64,000 nucleotides of DNA, from positions 1 through 64,000 of the forward strand of contig NZ_JAGPYK010000025.1 in the NCBI RefSeq assembly GCF_018070045.1, written 5' to 3'. Positions 58,690 through 64,000 of this stretch are shown here, piece by piece (position 1 is the first letter of the stretch; every line of letters starts with the position of its first letter). Source of the DNA: Micromonospora sp. U21. GTDB taxonomy: Bacteria > Actinomycetota > Actinomycetes > Mycobacteriales > Micromonosporaceae. The translations under genes were made by a program, and so were the position numbers. Below the pieces are notes generated by a model, which was not told the origin of the DNA, did not search any database, and saw nothing but the letters and a program-made list of their open reading frames with translations.

Positions 58690-59798
58690 GCGCCCGCGCC
58701 CTCGCCGCCATCGGCGCCGCCGTGGTCGCCCTGCTCGTGCTCTGTGTCGCTGGAATCGGGGCGCTGTTCACCGGCGGCGGCGCCGCCTCCGCCGCCTGCT
58801 ACAGCGCGGTCGGCGCCGATGGGGCGCCGCTGCTGCCCACCATGCACCTGACGCCGCCAGCCGGCGGATTCCCCGGTGTCGGCTGGGACGGGGAGCAAAT
58901 GGCCAATGCGGCGACGGTCGTCGCCGTCGGCGCCGAACGTGGTGTCCCGCCCCGGGGTTGGGTGATCGCCCTGGCCACCGCCATGCAGGAATCCACGCTG
59001 CGGAACCTGCCCGGCGGTGACCGCGACTCCGTCGGGTTGTTCCAGCAACGCCCCTCCCAAGGCTGGGGCAGCCCCGCACAGCTGCAGGACCCCCGCAACG
59101 CCGCGGGGAAGTTCTACAGCGGGCTGCTCGGCGTCGACGGCTGGCAGGCTGTGCCGCTCACCGACGCCGCCCAAGCGGTGCAGCGCTCCGCCTTTCCCGG
59201 CGCCTACGCCAAATGGGAGGACGACGCCATCGCCCTGGTCCGCGTCCTGGCTGGCGGAACCGCCGCCGGGCCGGTCGCGGGCGATCTGGAGCAGGCGATG
59301 AGCAACCCGCTGTGCCTGGTCGACGGCGGCGACGGCCAGTTCGGCGGCGAACAAGTGCCACTACCACCCGGGTTCCGGCTGCCGGCGGGCACGCCGCTGC
59401 CGGTGGTCACCGCGATTGGCTGGGCTCTGGCGCAGCTCGGCTCCCCGTACACCTTCGGCGGGGACTGCACCGCACCCCACTCCGGCGTCCCCGCCCGGCA
59501 GTGCGACTGCTCCTCGCTGATGCAGCAGGCCTACCGCGCCGCCGGCATCCCCATGCCGCGCACCACCGGCGAGCAGGTCCACGCCGGAACCCCGATCACC
59601 GACGTCACCGGCCTACGACCAGGGGACCTCGTGTTCATCCCCGGCAGCCGCGGGAGCGCCAGCCGGCCCGGCCACGTCGGCATGTACCTCGGCCAAGACC
59701 TCCTGATCCAGGCACCGCACACCGGGGACGTCGTCAAGATCAGCCGACTGGCGGCGTGGAGCAGCCAGACCGTCGCCGTACGCCGGATCGTCGCCTGA
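58686..59798 (+). CDS. Bifunctional lysozyme-like plus NlpC/P60 peptidoglycan hydrolase of the transfer system
   Basis: 370 residues from GTG 58686. A transmembrane or signal segment (ALAAIGAAVVALLVLCVAGI) precedes a lysozyme/SLT-like domain (WVIALATAMQESTLRNLPGG with the likely catalytic Glu, then SVGLFQQRPSQGWGSPAQLQ). The C-terminal NlpC/P60 domain reads YTFGGDCTAPHSG, then CDCSSLMQQAYRAAGIPMPR with the catalytic Cys, RPGHVGMYLGQDLLIQAPHT with the His residues. It corresponds to VirB1-type or Tcp-type enzymes that open the wall for the conjugation channel. Confidence 0.88.
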   Translation: MSARALAAIGAAVVALLVLCVAGIGALFTGGGAASAACYSAVGADGAPLLPTMHLTPPAGGFPGVGWDGEQMANAATVVAVGAERGVPPRGWVIALATAMQESTLRNLPGGDRDSVGLFQQRPSQGWGSPAQLQDPRNAAGKFYSGLLGVDGWQAVPLTDAAQAVQRSAFPGAYAKWEDDAIALVRVLAGGTAAGPVAGDLEQAMSNPLCLVDGGDGQFGGEQVPLPPGFRLPAGTPLPVVTAIGWALAQLGSPYTFGGDCTAPHSGVPARQCDCSSLMQQAYRAAGIPMPRTTGEQVHAGTPITDVTGLRPGDLVFIPGSRGSASRPGHVGMYLGQDLLIQAPHTGDVVKISRLAAWSSQTVAVRRIVA

Positions 59799-59888
59799 AC
59801 CCCGACCCGGGTCCTCAGGCCGGACAACCCCTTGTCACCTCCGGCTCAGATCGGCCGGAGATTCCCGCACAGTTGATGGAGGTTTCAC

Positions 59889-61049
59889 GTGACCTACCAG
59901 CCAGACGAGCGGATCGCGCTCGAACACACCAACGACCCGCACACGCTGCTGCGTCCCGGCGACGAGGGCACCGTGCGCGGGTACGACCCGGACCAGCGGA
60001 TCGTCACCGTCGACTGGGACAGCGGGTCCCGGCTGGCGATGGTCCTCGACGCCGGCGACCGCATCCGCCGCACCGGCCACGTCGCACCGCCGGACACCGC
60101 CTGGCAACAGGCCCTCGACGCCCTGCGCGCCGCGGGCGCCACCGCCGGGAACGAGGCGGCGCAGTGGTGGGCGCAGGATGTCATCGGCGGCCGCGCCCAC
60201 GGCAACGTGGCCGCGACCGCGCGGCGCATTCTCGGCGCCCTCGACGACGGCGATCCCGAAGTCCTCGACGGGCTTCCGGCCGCGGACCGGTACGCGCAGG
60301 CACACGACCGTGACCGGTACGCCGAGGCCGCCCCGGACGGCGCGCCCACCTGGATCGAGCTGACCGGGGGCCGGCGCGACGAGACGCGGTGGGCCTGGTG
60401 TGACGGCTTCGACCAGGGGGTCACCGACGAGGTCGCCCGACAGTGCCGGATCCTTCTCAGCCCCACGGGCGATGACCGCGACCTGAGCCACCTGCACCCG
60501 AAGCAGGTGCGGATCGGCGGCCCTGGAGTGTTCGCCGGGGACTGGTCGTGGACACCGAACGACGACGGTGAGATGCGGATCCCGGTCGGGTTCATCGGGA
60601 CGCTGGTCGCCACGTGGAACGGGTGGGCGGTGTTCACCTGCACCCGGCAGGTGGCCGAGGCGATCGTCGCCGACCAGCACGCCGCCCGCGACCGGTACCG
60701 GCAGCACCTCGCCGACCAGGGCGTCACCGGCAGCGACCTGGACGATCTCGTGGACGAGTCGAGGGCCCGGATGTGCTTCGACGGTGACGTCATTGACGTC
60801 GACGAAAGCCGGGTGCACTCCGACCCGGAGGCGGTGCAGCGCATCGCTCCGAACGCCGACGGCGAGTACATCGTCATGGGCTGGGCGTGGACGTGGATCC
60901 CCGTGCACCCCTACGACTGTGACCGCCTCGCCGGCGACATCCCCGACTCGGGCGAGCAGCGGCAGGCTGCGCCAACGGCGCATGACCCCGCGACCAGCCA
61001 TGACGACCCACAACCACGATCGGAGCACGCGCATGCGCGACGACCTTGA
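59889..61049 (+). CDS. DUF4314-containing protein
   Basis: 386 residues from GTG 59889. The N-terminal ~60 residues are DUF4314 (RIALEHTNDPHTLLRPGDEG, TVRGYDPDQRIVTVDWDSGS), a small beta-barrel common in element proteins. A helical segment follows (WQQALDALRAAGATAGNEAA, WWAQDVIGGRAHGNVAATAR). The acidic remainder (MCFDGDVIDVDESRVHSDPE, YIVMGWAWTWIPVHPYDCDR) is not recognised. Soluble; probably handles DNA or protein partners in element maintenance. Its last 17 bases overlap the next gene. Confidence 0.75.
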   Translation: MTYQPDERIALEHTNDPHTLLRPGDEGTVRGYDPDQRIVTVDWDSGSRLAMVLDAGDRIRRTGHVAPPDTAWQQALDALRAAGATAGNEAAQWWAQDVIGGRAHGNVAATARRILGALDDGDPEVLDGLPAADRYAQAHDRDRYAEAAPDGAPTWIELTGGRRDETRWAWCDGFDQGVTDEVARQCRILLSPTGDDRDLSHLHPKQVRIGGPGVFAGDWSWTPNDDGEMRIPVGFIGTLVATWNGWAVFTCTRQVAEAIVADQHAARDRYRQHLADQGVTGSDLDDLVDESRARMCFDGDVIDVDESRVHSDPEAVQRIAPNADGEYIVMGWAWTWIPVHPYDCDRLAGDIPDSGEQRQAAPTAHDPATSHDDPQPRSEHAHARRP

Positions 61050-61335
61050 GGACCAGTTCGGCGAGTACGCCCACGAGGAGATCCTGCAAGCCCTGGTGAT
61101 CCAGCTGCTCACCAGCGACGAGCTGGACCAGCTCTGCGACGACGCCGACCTGCCCCAGCTGACCGACGGCGACGGCCAGCCGGTGAACATCACCTCGGCG
61201 CGCACCTACCGCGACGCCGGTGTCCTCACCCTCGACCGCGGTGTGTGGCTGGAACTGTCCGACGGCAGCGTGTTCGGCCTGACCGTGCAGATCTCCCGAC
61301 GGCCGACCACCGAGGTCACCCTCCGCCGCCGATAA
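61033..61335 (+). CDS. Small acidic hypothetical protein
   Basis: 100 residues from ATG 61033, inside the 3' end of the DUF4314 gene. An acidic helical start (RDDLEDQFGEYAHEEILQAL, LTSDELDQLCDDADLPQLTD) leads to a beta-rich tail (TLDRGVWLELSDGSVFGLTV). Composition and overlap support a real gene. Function unknown. Confidence 0.6.
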   Translation: MRDDLEDQFGEYAHEEILQALVIQLLTSDELDQLCDDADLPQLTDGDGQPVNITSARTYRDAGVLTLDRGVWLELSDGSVFGLTVQISRRPTTEVTLRRR

Positions 61336-61603
61336 CCCCCGCTCGCGTCACCTGCGCCGGCTCGACTTGATCGATCCGGTGCCAGGTGCGTTCATCGTCG
61401 TCGCCCACCGCCGGGTGGTGCGCCGGTATCCACCTACCGGCAGCCCTTCGGGCCGCCTCTTGAGCAGTTCCTGGGGATTGCTGGCCGTCCCTGCCACGGG
61501 ATCGGCCCGCCAATCCCCGTCTCCGCCGCGCGGACACCGCACCACCGCCCGCGCACCCGGAGATGGGTCCGCGGGCCACACCCCTACGACAGGAGACCCC
61601 AGC
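61336..61603. other. Gap before the MoxR gene
   Basis: About 270 bp. The MoxR frame is open through it, but the good ribosome site (ACAGGAGA before 61604) shows it is leader DNA. No hairpin or RNA recognised. Confidence 0.4.
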
Positions 61604-62737
61604 ATGAACCCTGCAGCCCCACCCGCCAGCCCCGACGACTCAGTCATGGACGCGACGACCTCCGGTGACCGCCGGCCCGGCTACCTCTACCGGCAGGTCG
61701 CCGCCTACCTCGCCAGCCAACCCGACCAGGTGCTCAAGGTCGGTGAGATCACTACAGCGATCGCCGCCCGGTCCTCCGGGGCGGTGTTCGAAGCCCTGAA
61801 GAAGATGGCCGCCGCCGGGTACGCCACCCACCACACCGGCCCGCACCGATTCCAGATCACCCAGGCCGGCATCGACGCCGCCGGCACCCTCCCACCCCCG
61901 CCGCCCCGCACCCCGCACGGCAGCGGCGGCGGCCGGTCGAGACGACAGCCGGTGCCACGGCCGAACGGGGACCTGTACTTCCCTCGCAAGCTCGCCGGCG
62001 CCACCGACGTCGACGTGCTGCGCCGCCTGCGTGAGAAGCGCATCCCCGCGCTGCTCTACGGGCCGCCCGGCACCGGCAAGACCGCCCTCGTCGAAGCCGC
62101 CTTCCCCGACCTGCTGACCGTCGCCGGCACCGGCGACACCGTCGTCGAGGACTTCCTCGGCAACTTCATCCCCCTGCCGGACGGCGGCTACGAGTTCGTC
62201 TACGGCCCCCTCGTTGCCACGATGCGCGAAGGCCGAGCGCTGCTGGTCGACGACGCGACCCTCATTCCCCCGAAGGTGCTCGCCGTGCTGTACCCGGCCA
62301 TGGACGGCCGGCGGGTCATCACCATCCCCGGCTACCGCAACGAACGCGTCGAAGCGAGCGACGGGTTCTACGTCATCGCCGGCCACAACCCCGGCGTGCA
62401 CGGCGCGATCCTCACCGAAGCCCTCGCCTCCCGCTTCGACGTGCACATCGAGGTCACCACCGACTGGGACCTCGCCCGCCACCTCGGCGTCCCCGCCCCC
62501 GCCGTGCAAGCGGCCATCACCCTCAACACGGACCTCGCCGCCGGCCGGGTGTCGTGGGCGCCGCAGCTCCGCGAGCTGCTCGGCTTCGCCCGCGTCCGCA
62601 AAACCCTCGGCCTGCCGGCGGCGGTGGCCAACCTCGCCGGCCGCGCTCCCGAAGACGACCGGGAGCAGGTGCTCGCCGCTCTGCGGCAGCAGTTCGGCAC
62701 CGACATCACCGCGCTGACCCTCGGCAAGCAACGCTGA
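61604..62737 (+). CDS. MoxR-type AAA+ ATPase with N-terminal winged helix
   Basis: 377 residues from ATG 61604. Residues about 25-95 are a winged helix (YLYRQVAAYLASQPDQVLKV, ITTAIAARSSGAVFEALKKM) that is not usual in MoxR proteins. The AAA+ domain has Walker A ALLYGPPGTGKTALVEAAFP (about 148-167), Walker B GRALLVDDATLIPPKVLAVL, sensor 1 FYVIAGHNPGVHGAILTEAL and ASRFDVHIEV with the Arg finger. It resembles CbbQ/NirQ/NorQ chaperones that act with a VWA partner to activate or remodel a target. The next gene is exactly such a partner, 12 bp downstream. Confidence 0.88.
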   Translation: MNPAAPPASPDDSVMDATTSGDRRPGYLYRQVAAYLASQPDQVLKVGEITTAIAARSSGAVFEALKKMAAAGYATHHTGPHRFQITQAGIDAAGTLPPPPPRTPHGSGGGRSRRQPVPRPNGDLYFPRKLAGATDVDVLRRLREKRIPALLYGPPGTGKTALVEAAFPDLLTVAGTGDTVVEDFLGNFIPLPDGGYEFVYGPLVATMREGRALLVDDATLIPPKVLAVLYPAMDGRRVITIPGYRNERVEASDGFYVIAGHNPGVHGAILTEALASRFDVHIEVTTDWDLARHLGVPAPAVQAAITLNTDLAAGRVSWAPQLRELLGFARVRKTLGLPAAVANLAGRAPEDDREQVLAALRQQFGTDITALTLGKQR

Positions 62738-62749
62738 AAGGAGAACCCA

Positions 62750-64000
62750 ATGCCCCACCCCCACACCCACCTGCAGCCCGGCACCACCACACCCGGCGTC
62801 GCCGATCCTGCCTGGCAGGACTGGAGCACCGCCTGGACCCGGCACGTCCCGGTCCTGACCGGCCGCACCGACCTGACCGTGACGGTCGCGCCCGGCGCCG
62901 GCGGCGGCGCCCCCGCCTGCTTCTACCCCGACGACCGGCGCATCGAAGTCGACGCCACCCACATCGGGGCCCCCGACGTCGCCAACCCCCGCCGCGCCGG
63001 CCACAAGAAGCTCGTGCCCACCGCCTACGGGCTGCTTGTGCACGAAGCTGCCCACGCCGCCCACAGCCAGTGGCGCACCCCGCCCGGCACTCCACCGGTG
63101 GTGGCCGCCGTCGCCAAGGTCCTCGAAGAGTCGCGTATTGAGTACCGGCAGCGCAGCCGCCGGCGCGCCGACCGGCGGTGGCTTCGCCACACCGTCACCA
63201 CCCTCCTCGACCCCGGCGACGCGCCCATCGACGACCTGTGGCACGCCGGACACCTGGCCGGACTGCTCCTCGCCCGCGTCGACGCCCGCATCATCACCGC
63301 CAAGGACATCCGCGGCGTCCGCGCCGCCGTCACGGCGATCCTCGGCCGCAAATGCCTCCTGCGGCTACGCGAGCTGTGGCGGCGGGCTCACACCGTCGAC
63401 GACACCGACGCCGACACGATGATCGACCTGGCGTGGCGGTGGTGCCGCATCCTCGGCATCAACCCTGATCAGCAACCAGATACCCCCGTGCCGGATCCGG
63501 GTATGTTCGCCGGCCGGCTCGCCCAGGCCCTGACCGACTACCTCGCCCACGCCGCAGGGCTCACCCCCACCGAGTACCGGGCCCGGCAGATAACCGCCCG
63601 GTTCTCCGCCCCGGCGACGTGGACCCGACGCGACCCCACCGACGGCGAACGCGCCGCCGCTCGCCACCTCGCCGCCCGGCTGCGCCGCGCCCGCACCCAC
63701 CACCCCGAACCCGACATCCGGCCCAGCCTCATCCCATCCGGCCGGTTGCGCACCCGTCACGCCATCACCGCCCAGGCGCAGATCGCCGCCGGCACCATCC
63801 CCACCGCCACACCCTGGCAACGCCGCGCCACGCTGCCGCCGCCGAAGCCCACCCTGCACCTGGGCGTCATCGTCGACGTGTCCTTCTCCATGCACCCGTA
63901 CGCGGCGCCGATGTCGTCGGCCGCGTGGATCCTCGCCCACGCGGCCCGCAGCAGCGACGCCATCACGGCCACCATCGCCTTCGGCAGCACCGTGTCCCTG
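62750..64000 (+). CDS. VWA-domain protein with a HEAAH motif (MoxR partner), cut by the window end
   Basis: 417 codons visible from ATG 62750, five bases after AAAGGAGA. Residues about 85-125 hold YGLLVHEAAHAAHSQW and VLEESRIEYRQ, a zincin-like HExxH metal site with a downstream Glu. A helical basic middle part follows. A VWA domain starts at about residue 370: HLGVIVDVSFSMHPYAAPMS contains the MIDAS motif D-x-S-x-S. MoxR/VWA pairs act as chaperones; the protease-like motif adds a possible peptidase role. The 3' end is outside the window. Confidence 0.85.
   Translation, partial: MPHPHTHLQPGTTTPGVADPAWQDWSTAWTRHVPVLTGRTDLTVTVAPGAGGGAPACFYPDDRRIEVDATHIGAPDVANPRRAGHKKLVPTAYGLLVHEAAHAAHSQWRTPPGTPPVVAAVAKVLEESRIEYRQRSRRRADRRWLRHTVTTLLDPGDAPIDDLWHAGHLAGLLLARVDARIITAKDIRGVRAAVTAILGRKCLLRLRELWRRAHTVDDTDADTMIDLAWRWCRILGINPDQQPDTPVPDPGMFAGRLAQALTDYLAHAAGLTPTEYRARQITARFSAPATWTRRDPTDGERAAARHLAARLRRARTHHPEPDIRPSLIPSGRLRTRHAITAQAQIAAGTIPTATPWQRRATLPPPKPTLHLGVIVDVSFSMHPYAAPMSSAAWILAHAARSSDAITATIAFGSTVSL

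Larger units (their letters stand above)
31456..64000. mobile_element. Integrative and conjugative element (left part; right end outside the window)
   Basis: The stretch is bounded on the left by an integrase/excisionase pair. It carries DNA methyltransferases, a conjugation operon (VirB2-, VirB6-, PrgI-, VirB4- and VirD4-like), a replication-relaxation protein and typical element hypotheticals. Shared cis motifs (GTGAGC iterons) occur throughout and not elsewhere in the window as far as I can see. The right boundary is not reached. The left boundary is approximate because the integrase 3' end is deleted. Confidence 0.85.

Noticed and set aside
59835..61205. 456-codon minus-strand frame opposite the DUF4314 gene
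   Set aside because: Arg/Ala/Val-rich shadow without a ribosome site; the plus strand encodes a recognisable domain.

Overview
The DNA is high-GC actinobacterial sequence with GTG starts, purine-rich ribosome sites and heavy G/C third positions. An IniB-type protein, a conservon (cvnA-D), a CU044_5270-type partner of an ECF sigma factor and a translational T-box in front of a eukaryotic-type ileS point to Micromonosporaceae (Micromonospora and relatives). The family is inferred from gene content only.

Region 1 (about 1-20.8 kb) is mostly chromosomal. It has a frame-broken lipoprotein, a DUF4184 membrane protein, small hypotheticals, an IS110 remnant (3.5-4.1 kb), a Gly-rich IniB-like protein with a young 114-bp tandem repeat, a GNAT acetyltransferase and a membrane-anchored Pro/Val-rich protein. 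A conservon operon follows (histidine-kinase-like, roadblock, DUF742, GTPase), ending in a StyA-like flavin monooxygenase where Streptomyces conservons often carry a P450. Next come ileS with its T-box and terminator, and an ArsR-like regulator / DUF6069 / SRPBCC operon behind a nested palindromic operator.

Region 2 (about 20.8-31.4 kb) is a decayed, IS-rich stretch. It holds a truncated tetR ending in a 26-bp IS scar, a twice-frameshifted RibD/DHFR-like gene, an ArsR gene fused in frame to a truncated hypothetical, a two-frame IS5-family element, IS110 and IS5 fragments and a frameshifted membrane protein. Intact genes are DUF5996, the ECF sigma factor with its partner, a peptidase-E-like protease and a RidA protein.

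Region 3 (about 31.4 kb to the right edge) is an integrative and conjugative element that continues past the window. On the minus strand are a tyrosine integrase missing its catalytic C-terminus, an excisionase-like HTH protein, a C5-cytosine methyltransferase split by a frameshift, an SPPY-class DNA methyltransferase and a degenerate methyltransferase paralogue. The centre (36.6-43.7 kb) holds a PQQ-propeller membrane protein, a sigma-like protein, HEAT-repeat and unknown proteins, and large non-coding regions rich in repeats. On the plus strand is the transfer operon: VirB2-like, VirB6/TrbL-like, PrgI, VirB4 ATPase, VirD4/TraG coupling protein and a replication-relaxation protein. After it come small HTH proteins, a GGDEF protein, a translationally coupled four-gene set ending in DUF6283, a lysozyme-like plus NlpC/P60 hydrolase, a DUF4314 protein, and a MoxR ATPase with a VWA/HEAAH partner cut by the window end. 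No relaxase is visible.

The most interesting unexplained signals are cis elements. A 60-bp module, about 52/60 identical without gaps, occurs in inverted orientation upstream of the methyltransferase operon and of the transfer operon. It carries 10-bp-spaced GTGAGC iterons and a near-palindromic AAACCCGGGTTT box. The same iteron core recurs at 38.9, 39.1, 43.2 and 52.5 kb. A separate array of about twelve TGACA/TGTCA boxes fills the gap before the sigma-like gene. Together these suggest one element-encoded control or origin system.
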